The position numbers and the translations under genes were made by a program. The notes under the pieces are model-generated. The model saw only the letters and a program-made list of their open reading frames with translations. It was not told the origin of the DNA and did no database searches. From positions 9,014,453-9,078,452 of the forward strand of contig JBBMOA010000003.1 of the NCBI GenBank assembly GCA_037954235.1: DNA of 64,000 bases, read 5' to 3'. This stretch comes from Aulostomus chinensis (Eukaryota; Chordata; Actinopteri; Syngnathiformes; Aulostomidae). Each line of letters opens with the position of its first letter. Within the stretch, counting starts at the first letter, position 1. Positions 22,453-34,849 of this stretch are shown here, piece by piece.

Positions 22453-23649
22453 ATCCCCAACTCTCGATCCCCATCTCCTCCACCCATTCCCTGTTCCCCC
22501 CCCCCCCCCCCCCCCCAGAGCAGGCGGGCTTCAGGCTATAGGGCACCACCAGCCAGCCAGCCAGCCAGCCAGGACCCCCCACTCCCCCGAGAGGCCCAGC
22601 CCGCCTGCCGGGGTGAACCGAAGGCACGCACGCCCAGGACCGCCACCCCCGGACAAAACAATCATACCCTCATCTCCATAGATGCTGATACAGTCCAGGG
22701 CACCTCAGACTTAGTGACACCGCCAGCAAGCGATCCACCACACAACAGCAAGGCCCGCGACCAACCCCAGCCCAACCACCATGCCGGGAGGAGGTCCATA
22801 CCCCCCCCCCCCAAGAGCACTGGCCAGGCCCCCAGGCCTGCAATGGTGCAGTTAGCAAAGGAGGCAGCACTGGACCCACTCCCCGCCCCAGCTGCCCCCC
22901 ATCCCAACATGGGTGCAGGGTGCGTGTTGTGCGTGGGAATGTAGATGTGATGATGTGGATGACTAGAATGTAGTTAAAATTGGGGGAGGCACCCAGGGCA
23001 TGGGAGCCCCGCCGGTTGCAGACGGCAGAGTCTCCCAGTACATCCTCATGCACTCTCCCAAGCCCTAAATGTCGATGATGTGATTAAAATTGGGGGGTCC
23101 AGTCCCTCAAGGCCCAGTGTCACATGAGATGTGATGTGATGGGAAAGAGAGGCAATGAGAGGGGCTGAGGAATGGGCCAGACCTGTGGGGCCAACTTCCA
23201 GACTGGCCCCGCTGACCACCCCATCACCACTGCAACCAGCCGACAGCGAGTCTAGCCTACCTGGTCCAGGGGTCAAATTGGAGCACCAAGGGGCACTGTC
23301 CGGAGATCAGGGCAGAGGGTCCACCACCGCGCAGTCAGAGGGCAGGGAGGGCCCAGGCCCCCGGTGCACAGCAGAACCCCCAGCCAGCAGCCCATGGTCA
23401 GGGCCCCCAGTTCGATCAGCATCAAGGATGTCAGCCCCCATCCCTCAGACGTCCCCCAGCATCCTCCCATTGTCCGAGAGTGGCAGCAGTCAAGGACATC
23501 GCACAAGGGCCCAGCCCGCCCGAGGATGGGCCGAGGTTAGCAAACCCCTCCCAAATGTGGGTGCGACCCCCCAGGGGAGCGGCAGGGTCCCAGGCTAGCA
23601 AGTCCCAGGTACCAAACAATCCACCTCTACCTCCCTCCCTCCTGTGTCC

Positions 23650-23875
23650 CACAGGAAGGGGACAACAGACCCACCAGGTCCACGTTGACATGATCGAACT
23701 TCCTCTCCGGAACGAAAAACGGCCCCAGGGGTGCCTTCGTATAACGATGTACTTTGGCCCGCCCACTTCCTGACATCTTTCCTGAGGCCCGGCCAAACGA
23801 ACCTGGCCCCCACGAGCTTAACTAATGCCCTCACCCCTGGGTGTGACAGGGAGTGAATGGCATCAAAAACCTCTC
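23650..23875 (-). pseudogene. Gypsy integrase fragment
   Basis: On the minus strand the zinc-region motif FDAIHSLSHPG, then RFVWPGLRKDVRKW, and in another frame FDHVNVDLVG (first catalytic Asp context) are readable in the right order. It is a ~220-bp remnant wedged between L1-D and the retrovirus-like LTR. Its family differs from the Gypsy at 10-15 kb. Confidence 0.65.
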
Positions 23876-25054
23876 CGGTTCTCCACTTCGGACCTCGAGC
23901 AGGCAGTGCAGCGACGACAGAGACTCCGCAAAGGACACCTCTCTCCCTCCTGTCTACGCGTCCAGAGAAGCCAACGTCGAGCCACGCAATCCGTGTGAAC
24001 TGGTCCCTGGTGAAAGAAAGTCCATTCCAGCTTCTTCACCTTTCCACGGGTAACTCCAGCAGACCCTGCAGGCTACCCCGCCGCTGCTCTGCTGCCCTCC
24101 GAGTCGAGCCGAACTGCACTCTGGATCACGGAGATCGAATCTCTGACTGCTCCACTGGACCAAGTAAGGATTCCTTTAACTAGGCATTTTCTGGGCAGAG
24201 AAATGGCTTAGTTTGTGTTTGTACAACGTCTATGAATGTTCTGTTTATGTGACGGAAGTCCTGTAATTAGCAGAAATTACATAGCATTATACGTTATTTA
24301 TTGACATAAGTTATTAATAACCGTGACATCTCAAGAAGGTGTTACCTGTTATTATTACTGCACAAGTGTGTTAACACACACATTTTTGGGTTTACCTTTG
24401 TCCTTTCCTCTCTCTTTCCTCTCTTCCGCTAAGCGCTCCGCTTAGTTATTAACATTCCACAAGTTCTCCCTCCACGGTGCTAACTAGCGGCTAGCTAGCC
24501 TCAGCTAACTAGCCTACCTGCTAGCCCTGCTGCGATGCTAACTGGTTGCTAGGCAACCAGACCCCCCCTTCCATACTCTCTCCTCCATATACACACTCCC
24601 TCACTCACACGTTTACACACATATGCACACACACACACATTATCACTTTTGTCTTTTGGTTGGATAACTATTATACCAACATGTTGCTGATTGATTGATG
24701 CACTGTTAATAAATATATTTTTATTATAAGAGAGAAGTCGTAGTGTCTTTTGTATACAAAACTTGTGGTCACGTGTCTAAGCAATAGCCAGTGCTCAGAT
24801 CTCATCTTTCAAACATCAGAGCTGTCCCTAGGTAGTTAATGTCACAGAATATTGACTGTTTCGTAGATAAACTCTGTTCAAGACTGATAACTTTTACAAG
24901 TTTGGTTGTATTTTAGTTTCCCTGAACTCATCAGGGTGGTGCCCTGAATAATTAATATTTAATATTAATTAGTAATTTATTTCATAATCGATAATTACAT
25001 CCATAATTATCGATTATCATTATTTTTGACCAATTCGCTCTTCAGTGCACAACA
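23875..25054 (+). repeat. 5' LTR of retrovirus-like element (left-truncated)
   Basis: Aligns with 30048-31241 throughout, ending ...gcacaaca. It includes the distinctive ctagcggctagctagcctcagcta block and a (CA)-rich patch near 24610-24640. Its left edge merges into the Gypsy integrase fragment, so the LTR's own 5' end appears lost. The 3' copy may extend further left. Confidence 0.8.
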
Positions 25055-25058
25055 TAAT

Positions 25059-25075
25059 TGGTGCCCCGTGTGAGG
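25059..25075 (+). promoter_or_regulatory. Primer binding site matching elongator tRNA-Met
   Basis: tggtgccccgtgtgagg starts 5 bp after the LTR end. From recalled vertebrate tRNA sequences, it is complementary to the 3' end of elongator tRNA-Met including CCA, 17 of 17 bases. This fixes the LTR boundary and the plus orientation of the element. Confidence 0.75.
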
Positions 25076-25625
25076 CTATTCCAAGACATTTGACCACATT
25101 TTTACACAAATAAAATAATTATTAATAGTTTCATAATTCATAGGTTTTTTGGGGGATTTTGGCCTTCTGCGCTTGTCTCCACAGACAGAGATCAGTTAAT
25201 GGCCTAATCATTACAAATTATTAATTTAATAATTTTAGAATTATCTATTTTAGTAATTTTCCAATTTTTTCCAAATTCAAACTTTGAATTTTTCCCTTTT
25301 TTTCTCTCAATTTTCAGTCTGGTTTTTAATTTGGCTTTCATTTACAGAACTGTCACCCCTTTTCTTCTGCGATCTGCCAAACAATATCCAGCGTGTTGAG
25401 AGTTGCACCAGTGCTTCACAGAGAGAGAACCGATACAGCCACCGCTCTTTGGTACCAATCCCTAATTAGCGCCGCGTATAGGCTTGAATCAGGGAAAGAC
25501 ATCCTAGGAAGATACCCACTCGTAAGCCACAGGCCCACCTGTGCACCTTTTTCTTATCAAAGCAGTTTGATAATTTACCAAATAACATCAATATGGCTGA
25601 GAGGAGTTCAGATAAGCCCACTGCC

Positions 25626-25999
25626 TGTAAGGGAAATTCTCTTTGTAGATCGTTGAGAGTTGCTAATTCTCTGAAGAATTACAGACTCGGTGTGATGAAT
25701 CAAGTCTCTTTAATACATGCAGCACGGAGAAAAGACTGCTGAGTGTTCTCTCCCGATCTTTACAATGTCTCAACCTTTATACCTTTCAACAACAAAGGGA
25801 AGATGGTTTCCCCATCCCAGCAATGACTGTATCACCTGTTCATCAGCTGCTTCTCACCTCCCCCAATTCATCCTGTCTGCGACTGTTGTCCATTTGTTCC
25901 TTGAGGTCAGGAGATGGTCACAGAAGCTCATGTGATTGACAAAATGCTTTCTGAGACTAATACTCCTAATCCACAGTATCTGTTAATTTAATTCCTACA
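25626..25999 (-). mobile_element. Solo LTR 1 (374 bp) in gag
   Basis: TGTAAGGG...CCTACA ends with tgcc duplicated at 25622-25625 and 26000-26003. Read on the minus strand it has a GTATAAAGG box and an ATTAAA signal in LTR-like positions. It lies a few codons into gag. Confidence 0.8.
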
Positions 26000-26776
26000 T
26001 GCCCTCCTCGGCCGCGACCTACGCAAAGTGGTCGCCCGGCTCATCGCACTCTCTGAAAGTGATGAGCAAACACTAGCTGACTACAGAATCAGCGACTGTG
26101 ACGTAAATCTGCAGCGCTTGGTGGGTGAACTCAATGAATCACCCAAGCTAAACACGTCAAGTGCTAAAGCAATGGGCGAGATGCTCTTGTTGCTCTGCCA
26201 GAGATCCGAGCAACAAGTGCTTGAATTTAGGGGCCACATGGAGACGGCCGCCAGGGATACACGTGCCCTGGAGGAGGATCTTAGTCACAGCAGCAAAAAA
26301 ACACTGAACTGTGGGCAGAAGTGAAAGCCCGACTGGAAGAGTCGGAATCACTCGCACAGTCTCTCCACAGGAAGCACTTGCGAGTGAAAGAGCAGGTTTC
26401 ACAGCTGCAGGCGACGAATGACCAAGACATAAGACACCAGGCCGGGCCAGATTCCTCTGGTCCTGAAGCAGATGTGCAGGTGAAAGAACCCAGTGAGGAT
26501 GGCGAGGCGGAGGAATATGCCCTGCCTGACAACTGTCCCACTCCCAGGTTCACCTCCGCCAACCGCACGCCCGACTATAACCGCTCGATCGCTTTCGATG
26601 CTCCGCCTTCCTCCGGAGCATTGCATTCCTTCCCTTCCCGCCGCCCCTTCTCCCTTCAGGAAAAGGGAGGTGGAACCATTAGTTTATGTGGGGTACCCAC
26701 ACACAGGGGGCTTGGGCCAGAAGCCACGCCCCCGAGAGTGGTACAAGTCCACCCCAACCTATGTAAGGGAACCTTC

Positions 26777-27152
26777 TGTAAGGGAAATTCTCCTTGTAGA
26801 CCGTTGAGCGTTGCTAATTCTCTGAAGAATTACAGACTCGGTGTGATGAATCAAGTCTCTTTAATGCATGCAGCATGGAGAGAAGACTGCTGAGGGTTCT
26901 CTCCCGATCTGTACAATGACCCAACCTTTCATACCATTAACAACAAAGGGGCAGATGATTTCCACATCAAAACAATGACTATAGGGTATAGGAAATAACA
27001 CCTGTTAAATATTTGCTTCTCAACTCCCCCCTTCATCCTGGTCTATTGCCCTTTTGTGCCTTGAGGTCAGGGTGGCCACAGGAACTTGTAAAATACTTCC
27101 TGAGACTCCTACCTCTATTACCTCTGACCTCTCTATTAAGTCAATTCCTACA
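26777..27152 (-). mobile_element. Solo LTR 2 (376 bp) in gag
   Basis: Same family and orientation as solo LTR 1, with the same ends. cttc is duplicated at 26773-26776 and 27153-27156. It splits gag just before the capsid-like part. The two copies differ by scattered substitutions. Confidence 0.82.
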
Positions 27153-28379
27153 CTTCCCAGCCTTCAATCCTCACAATGACCTGTATCTAGCTAATCCGTG
27201 GGCAGAGTTGATGCACGCCCATCAGCTTGAAAGCCTCGCCAAGGACATTGACCGTTTTGATCCTAACGCACGTGGAGCGGACATCGATGCGTACCTTTGG
27301 GAGGTCGACTTCTGCTTGAGGAGCGTCCCCCAGGCTTCTGCCTATAAGAAGACCAGGCTTGTGTGGAGAACCACAACTCGACAGGTGAGGGACTTTATTG
27401 AAACGCTTGCCCCAGACGTACGGGCAAGCTATCCGAGGTTGTGCTCTGCATTGTGGGAAGAGTACGGCCTGTACACAGACCAGACGTCAGCCGTTCTCGA
27501 CGCCGTCGCCATGAAGCAGAAAAGAGAGGAGTCGCCACGGGCATTCTTCAACCGCCTGAGGGCTGCTTACTTCCAGGGCCGCTATCAAGCAGGGCTGGAA
27601 AAAGAAGACTAGGGGTTCAAGTCCCTCTTCCTCTTCAACCTGCATGACAGCATATGATACGATGTGTCTATGCGTAGCAGGACGGGCAACTTCACCGCTG
27701 TGCAAGCTAAAAAGTATGCACAGATGGCGTGGGAAACGCAAAACCCCGCCCATCGGAGGTTTGAAAACACTCCATGCGTCTTGGGGATCCAGGCTTCCAA
27801 TCATGACGACCTGGGCCTCGAAGGCAACGAGGTATCGCAGGCTTGCCAAGCCGCGAAGACTGGGGCCCAAGGGCGCTGGCAACCTCGGCAGCAGAGTAAA
27901 CAGCCAACCCAAGGGAGCGGAGCCTGCACGGCTCTGACAGAGTCCAGCAAGCCCAGGTGGTCAAATCGCCCACCTCCGAAGAAAAGAACCCAACCTAAGG
28001 CTAAGGGGCATGACGATAGGTTCAGAAATAAAGCTCCGATCAATCCAGCTCCCAGAGGGAAAGATCAGACCTGGAGGCTTTAATTATGAGGTGTATTTCG
28101 AAGGCGATGAAACAGTTTGGGAGTCCTTCATGCCCACCGGACCTGCTGAGGTCTAAGGAGGAGCCAGACCCAAAAGCTTCATCGTCCAGACTAAGCCAGG
28201 AATTTTCCCCTGCCACCGTCAAAGTTTACTTTGTAGGGTTGGGGAAGGGGCAAAGCTCCCTGCCTGACATGAAAGCACCTGACACACCTAACCCACCATC
28301 CATGACATGCCTTGGCAACCTTGCCCAGCAGGGCAACGCTCGAGGCATCTATACCCCAGTAGAGGTGGGGGGGTTGTAT

Positions 28380-28791
28380 CAACACCCCCGCCCTGCTAGA
28401 TACAGGTTTGGAAACTAGCCTGATGAGCGCTAGCATGTTTGAAGAGCTCCTCAATGAGACACATCACCTTAGGAAGACTCTAAAGATCCAACCCTGTGAC
28501 ATGAATATCACCAGCTACACGCAGGATAGTTCATGTATCACACAGCGGGTATGGATCGACATTGCTTTCCAGGCCATGTACTTGGTAAACCCCATTTATG
28601 TCTGTACATCTGACACCGAACCGCTTCTCATCGGCCAGGATCTCCTGGATCGGTTGACGCCCCTCATTGACTACAGACAGGGACTCATTTGGGCACAGGT
28701 GAAAACACCGACGCCCCTTTACACAGGTTACGGTCCGACAGCTTACAGTGGACAGGTCGCCACTATCGAGGATGCCGCTCCAAGGGCGTGA
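28380..28791 (+). pseudogene. Retrovirus-like aspartic protease
   Basis: The active-site motif LLDTG sits near 28393, followed by ETSLMSASMF and, near the end, LLIGQDLLDRL, which matches the conserved Gly-x-Asp helix of retropepsins. It ends at a stop at 28789. Earlier codons (28080-28380) that should link gag to protease contain several stops. Confidence 0.7.
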
Positions 28792-28899
28792 CGCTGGCAC
28801 CGACCCCATAGCGGCGCTCGCTGATCATCGACCGCCACCGACCATCGATAACAAACCATTGCATGCCTTAGCGACATTATCGCAGGTTGTCAAGGAGGA

Positions 28900-29698
28900 C
28901 ATCACCTATCTGTAGATAGTCAAAGACTTAAAGCAGGGCCTCCACAGAGGAATTAGCCTGAGCGGTGGTATGATTTCCTCGTCCATGGTCTCTTCAGGAT
29001 TGGAAGGAAAAGCTTTCCAATCCGCTAAGACCACTGTGATGCAATCCTCCCAACTCCACCTGGCATATAGTCTTGGCAGCGCAATCCCTATTTTTGTTGA
29101 TCCCAAATACCTAAAAATAGGGCTCACACTAAGTCTACGAATACTCTCCTACCACGAGACGAATGTAGGAAGAGCGTACAGTCGACGGCTAAACACACTT
29201 ACGTCCTCGATGTTAACACCTTACAACCGCCATGACACAGCCACTAGTTTGACTCTGCCCCAGCAACCAGTGTTTCTGACAGTTCCTCAGGGAGCCACCA
29301 TACACATCAGCAATATGATCCTCCACCATCTCAATCCTGACAGAGATCGCTCTAAGATTGAGATCCTGGATGCGTTCAGAGGTCACAACCTCACCATCGA
29401 TGGTGCCCTTCAAAAGCAATGGCTCTTTGAAGGCACCAAGCCGCTGAAGTTTGGTCTAACAGAAACTGACGTCACCACCACGTTCCACACTCATCCCAAA
29501 ACACGATTTTCCTTGGAGCCAATCGGTACTTGGGTTATCATCAGTCTCCTCCTCAGTGGTTGGGTCATGACGGCAATCAGGTCGTTTATCATGGACAAAC
29601 ACATTAAGAAACTCCAGGCCCTACTGGACGTCTCCATCAGGTCCATTCCACTCTTTGCACCGAGGTCAGGAACCCTTCTCTGGAAAGAGATAACATAG
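28900..29698 (+). pseudogene. Envelope-like transmembrane protein remnant
   Basis: Open from 28970 for 242 codons; the frame continues upstream until a stop near 28915. Near the C-terminus is a hydrophobic segment (WVIISLLLSGWVM) followed by a short basic tail, as in a single-pass membrane protein. Its place just before the 3' LTR fits an envelope. I recognise no fusion peptide or immunosuppressive-type motif, and the surface part is absent. Confidence 0.45.
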
Positions 29699-30047
29699 CC
29701 TCTGACCTCTGTCCTTCCTTTCTCTACCTCTTTGCTCTCACTGTCTACTCAGGTATACAATGAATGTCATATTGATTTAAATATCGATAATCCAAAGGTA
29801 GCGAAGGAATACACAATGGTTAGTGCCTCATGCAAGTGCCTTAATGTATTGTATCCATGTTTGTTTTGTTTCTGTACTAGTTAATAGTTCGCAGTTCTCT
29901 GCCCAGAGATGTCAAGCTCTGCCCAGGAATGCCTAGCATGCTAGCCTCCAGCTATGAACTGTACGAACTATATGGACTGTACACACCCCTTTAAATCCCT
30001 AGGATGTGGCTTGGACTATTCATCTCTTTTTCCCAGAAACCCATGGA

Positions 30048-30567
30048 CCGGTTCTCCCCTTCGGAACTCACACGGGCAGTGCAGCGACGACAGAGACTCC
30101 GCAAAGGACACCTCTCTCCCTCCTGTCTACGCATCCAGAGAAGCCACCGTTGAGCCACGCAATCCGCGTGAACTGGTCCCTGGTGAAAGAAAGCCCATTC
30201 CAGCTTCTTCACCTTTCCACTGGTAACTCCAGCAGACCCTGCAGGCTGGCCTGCCGCTGCTCTGCTGCCCTCCGAGTCGAGCCGAATCGCGCTCTGGATC
30301 ACGGAGATCGAATCTCTTACTGCTCCACCGGACCAAGTAAGGATTCCTTTAACTAGGCATTTTCTGGGCAGAGAAATGGCTTAGTTTGTGTTTGTATAAT
30401 GTCTATGAATGTTTTGTTCATGTGATGTAATTAGCAGATATTACATAGCATTATACGTTATTTATTGACGTTAATTATTAATAACCGTGACATCTCAAGA
30501 AGGTGTTACCTGTTATTGTTTCTGCACAAGTGTGTTAACACACACATTTTTGGGTTTACCTTTGTCC

Positions 30568-30610
<43 letters not shown>

Positions 30611-31241
30611 GCTAAGTGCTCCGCTTAGTTATTAACATTCCACAAGTTCTCCCTCCACGGTGCTAACTAGCGGCTAGCTAGCCTCAGCTAACTAACCTAG
30701 CTGCTAGCCCTGCTGCGACGCTAACTGGTTGCTAGGCAACCAGACCCCCCTTCCATACTCTCTCTTCCATATACACACACTCTCTCACTCACACGTTTAC
30801 ACACATACGCGCACACACACACATTATCACTTGTGTCTTTTGGTTGGATAACTATTATACCAACGTGTTGCTGATTGATTGATGCACTGAGTTAATAAAT
30901 ATATTTTTATGATAAGAGAGAAGTCGTAGTGTCTTTTGTGTACAAAATTTGTGGTCACGTGTCTAAGCAATAGCCAGTGCTTGGATCTCATCCTTCAAAC
31001 ATCAGAGCTGTCCCTAGGTAGTTAATGTCACAGAATATTGACTGTTTAGTAGATAAACTCTGTTCGAGACTGATAACTTTAACAAGTTTGGTCGTATTTT
31101 AGTTTCCCTGAACTCATCAGGATGGTGCCCCGAATAATTTATATTTAATATTAATTAGTAATTTATTTATTTAATCGATAATTATATCCATAAATATCAA
31201 TAATCATTATTTTTGACCAATTCGCTCTTCAGGGCACAACA
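30048..31241 (+). repeat. 3' LTR of retrovirus-like element
   Basis: Second copy of the long terminal repeat, ending ...gcacaaca. The true start may lie up to ~200 bp further left, where no 5' copy survives for comparison. Relative to the 5' LTR it has a 38-bp (TC)n run at 30571-30608 where the other has a short interrupted tract. Confidence 0.75.
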
Positions 31242-34144
31242 ACGTTTGCATATTTCTTAATTTTATCTATACTTTGTGCTTACATATCCATATACTTTCT
31301 ATCCATTTAAGTATTATCATTTTGTCGTATGTGGGTCTCTTTTGTATACTTGCTTTCAGCATCATGTAATCTGCATCAGTTGATCATTTGAGATGTATCT
31401 TAGTGTTTTTTTTGTCTGATGATGAGCAGTTGGGCTTGAAACATCACTTGTGGTTCATCCAATAAATAATTGATATCGTGTGTGAGCTGCTTCGTTTTTC
31501 TTTTCCCGTCACATATTTTCACATCATCCCTGTTCTGTTTACTCTGTAACTTGTGAAAGACTAAAATGACCATGGTTATTCTGGAGTTGTAGGAGCAATC
31601 ATTGTATGGTTTGTTTAAAAGTTTTGTTTTTTTCTGTTTTTTCTTATCTTTCAAAATAAAATGATATTACAATAAGATTGGCTACCAGAATTTGGATATT
31701 TAGACACTTAATTGATAAACTTTCCCATCCTTTCTGAGCAAGATTTTGGTTCAGTAGTTAAATGCCTGTTCCAAATATAAGCTGATAAGAAAGTTTGGGA
31801 TATTAATTAGTTTTACAGTAATTCAAGTTGATTTTTATCTATATTGAGAGACATTTTCTGTAGCAGGTTACGATAATATAAGAAATTAGTGATAAGGATG
31901 TTAACAATTTTGAGATTTGCATTGAGTTATTCTCACAGTAGATGTTGTGAAAAAAGCCAATCTAATCATTTTGATAAACTCCAGCTGTTTCTCATTCTTT
32001 CTGATTAGAAAAACAAAATACTAGACACATTAGTGAAGTTGCATTGTTTATGAAGGATGTTGTCGATGAGTGTAAAAAATGGACTGCTGTCCATATTTTC
32101 AGTTAGAGCCAAATTTTTCAAGAATGTTGGAGCAAAGATAAGACTACAAGCCTGCAACAAACTGTTACAACCCAGTTAAAAAAAACAAACAAAACAAAAC
32201 TTGAACCCTAAAAGAAAATGTGGAAGATGCTAACATTAATTGGGGCTCCTTGTAATTTAACATTCACTGACAAGAATGCAGGTTAATACAGCAACCCTTG
32301 CCTTGCATAAAATGTCCCCTGAGCTATTTTGGGTCAAGGTTCCAAGCACATCTGGTTCCCAGATGTGGGTCCTGGTATAAATGCAACCAGGCTTGTGGGT
32401 GGTTTGAAAGGAAAACACTTGGTACAGAGACAACCATAATCTCCATTAAGGGACAATTTTATTTAAAAGGACTGTAAAGTTACCCACATCAGGAAATATG
32501 ACTCAAACCAAGAAGCTGTGTCATGTTCAATCAACATGAATAGAGGATACATTTAAACCTGGTTGGAACATCTTTTAAGTAATGAGTGATTTTTTTTCTC
32601 TGTGAATGTATACATGTACATACCCTTAAAAGCTGCATAACATGTCCTAAGTGGAGCTGCTACAGACCAGTCATCCCAGGAAAAAAAAAAATGTAAGACC
32701 CTGAAATTATCTCCAGACCTAATTGCCAGGCAGAATGTTTTTAAGAAAGCAGTTGACCAATAAGGAAGGTGCAAGAAAGGAGAACAACTTCATTCACACA
32801 AGATTCCAAAACAGAGGAAACCTTTCTCTGATGGTAAATGGTTACAAGATTGTATGATGGAGACAGCTAGCACACTGGTCACTGATACGCGTTTTTATTA
32901 TAACCTCAGAGTCCATCAGACTGAAACCCACAGCTGAAAAATATGATCAAATTCATTAACACATTCCAGCACTATGTGTTTCAGGTTTCCTTTTGATTGC
33001 CCAATGTGTGGCCCCTCTCTTACTTTATCTAATTCAGTTAGTCAACAAATGATGGCACTATTGTTGATCCCAGGGTCATTTCATTCTTACATGGAACTGT
33101 GCAGCTAAAATTTGAACTAAATTAATGAATCTGGAGTCAATAATTTTGTACAAGAGGACTGCTGCCTGTTCCATCATGAGTTTGTGGATAGAGGATATAC
33201 TTACAGATAAAACATACCAGAAAAATGGTTAAAGGTAAAAAAAAAAAAAAAAAGTGATAGCACAAAGGAGCAGTAAAGAATTATTATTATTGAGAAGGGA
33301 GCTGTCGACCATTTAGGTTTTTTGGGAGCCTACCTGTTGGTAATCTTGCTGCATGTTCTGTAACACATTTGTTCCCATGCTATGATACATTTATATATTA
33401 TTTATTTAAGCATGCTCCAGGTGTAAAAAAAAAAAAAAAAAGCATGCTAAAATTATTCCCGCACTGAGAGCATGAACAGCTCGAGCTCTTTCCTTTCTTT
33501 TACCAAACTTTTGAGTTTGGACAAGTGGACAGCACACTTGTCACAGTGTGCACCTTTGTTTGATCATATCATAGAGCTTTTGCTAACACTGCAAGGAGAT
33601 ATCCTCCACATGAGTGCATTCCTGCTTCAGAGAGAAAAGTGCACATATCTCTGATCTCTGCAGCTATCCCCAGAGACAAGGTTTTCATCCTTATTCCTGA
33701 TAAATCTCTGAGCAAAAACAAGAGATTCTGATATTCTTCAAAGGCAGCTGAGAAAATCTATACCCCCGTATGGACGGAATCTTTCATCAATATCTCATGA
33801 GGATCTCACATTTTTCTCAAGTGAAGCCGGCAAAAGGATTTTGGATTTCAATGGAGTTATGACTACAGAAAAAGGCTCTTTGTTTGGCCTGAGGCAATGT
33901 GACACTAATATGGACAAAGTAGGTCTTAACAGGTCAAGCAGTATTGTCTCTTGCTAAATAGTCAAGGTTGCTTGAGCAGACTCTCCAAGAAAAAGTAAAA
34001 CATTACAAACATCTCTTGATATTAGGAGGATGGACAGACAAAAAATATAATCAGGTTGGACTAGACCTAGTCCTAGACTGCAAGGGAATTATCATCTCCA
34101 ATGATATACTAAGCTTCTCTCTCTTCCACTCTGTCTTCATGTAG
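31242..34144. other. Unassigned AT-rich DNA
   Basis: No convincing gene. It contains A-runs near 33240 and 33427. A CTGATGA...GAAAC motif followed by AATAAATAA lies at 31416-31470, reminiscent of the 3' region of Penelope-like retroelements. No protein from such an element was seen. Confidence 0.35.
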
Positions 34145-34329
34145 TCATTCACAACTTTTGAGTCCCCCCCCCCCCCCCACACACACACACAGGTCAAAAC
34201 AGATGACTGTTCCCACTAAGCCTGTTTTGAGCCTAACTTTTAAAAGGAAGGTTTTTGGTGCCGCTGTTGCAAGATTTGCTTGCCTATAAGTGCCCGCCAA
34301 GACCCTTTGGGGCAGAGCAGGATTGGCAT

Positions 34330-34530
34330 TTGCCAGGACAGATTGTAGACCAAGAACCACAAGCTCAGACACACCAGAGCTTCAGGGTTGTGTCCTTGCC
34401 TCCTCCTTCTTGGTACCCTGACCTCCACTGCAGAGCTAGGTGCTGTATCCCTCAACGCCGGAAAGGGAATGGCATCCGCGGGGACCCCCAACACGGAGCT
34501 TTTTGATACAACCTTGCCAATGTACAGAAA
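34330..34530 (+). repeat. Dispersed direct repeat, copy 1
   Basis: A ~200-bp block containing cacaccagagcttcaggg, cctccttcttggt and ggcatccgcggggaccccca. It recurs at 35330-35530 with ~90% similarity by eye. Family unknown. Confidence 0.65.
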
Positions 34531-34849
34531 CTGTCCAGTGTAAATTAATTGAAAGAGGTTAGCTCTAGACCTGTGCCATTATAAAAAGTCATCAGATTGA
34601 CAGTTAGGTTGCAAGAGACTCAGCAGTCTTTGTGCTTCAGAACACGTCCTGAGTATAATCTATACGCTCTGTTATGTGCATTGTCATTTGGCAGGTTAAG
34701 CACAGAAAGAATAGCAGAACCTGATCACACATGACACATTTGTGTTTTTATTACTCCCTAAATATTCTGTCCTTTGAGTGGAGAGATGAGGTCAGCAGAG
34801 TGCATTGGACCTGGTATGGATGATCACATCAACACAACACAAAAAACAA

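Larger units (their letters stand above)
21046..23640 (-). mobile_element. 5'-truncated L1-like LINE, 3' UTR only (L1-D)
   Basis: Matches the 3' UTR of L1-B (40553-43200) over most of its length in the same order: 21056-21420 corresponds to 40566-40970, and 22450-23635 corresponds to 41560-42730. The left end is a T-rich run (a poly-A tail on the minus strand) and the right end stops inside the 3' UTR, so no coding remains. The 7-bp word cctgtgt at 21039-21045 and 23641-23647 could be the target duplication. A stretch equal to 40975-41556 is replaced by SINE copies. Confidence 0.8.
25594..28080 (+). pseudogene. Retrovirus-like gag, split by two solo LTRs and frameshifts
   Basis: The likely start is ATG at 25594, about ten codons before the first solo LTR. 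Reading resumes after that LTR in a compatible frame. A coiled-coil-prone, charged N-terminal part (26028-26500) is broken by a frameshift near 26320. A Pro/Arg-rich part follows to 26776, then the second solo LTR. A capsid-like domain occupies 27157-27612 (FFNRLRAAYFQGRY near its end), with stops at 27610 and ~27655. The basic C-terminus, 27664-28080, is probably nucleocapsid-like. Gag would assemble particles around the element RNA. The family resembles gag ORFs recalled from fish endogenous retroviruses. Confidence 0.6.
23875..31241 (+). mobile_element. Retrovirus-like element with long LTRs, lacking visible reverse transcriptase
   Basis: Bounded by direct repeats of about 1.2 kb (23875-25054 and 30048-31241). 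A primer site follows the first repeat. Broken gag, an aspartic protease and an envelope-like membrane protein follow in order. Between protease (ends ~28790) and the envelope-like ORF (from ~28900) there is no space for reverse transcriptase, RNase H or integrase. Two ~375-bp solo LTRs of another family interrupt gag. Old and inactive; it would have needed a helper element. Confidence 0.75.

Noticed and set aside
21829..22944. 371-codon Pro/Ser-rich open frame
   Set aside because: It runs through SINE copies and L1 3' UTR; repeated peptide blocks mirror the SINE repeats, and the composition follows C-rich DNA.
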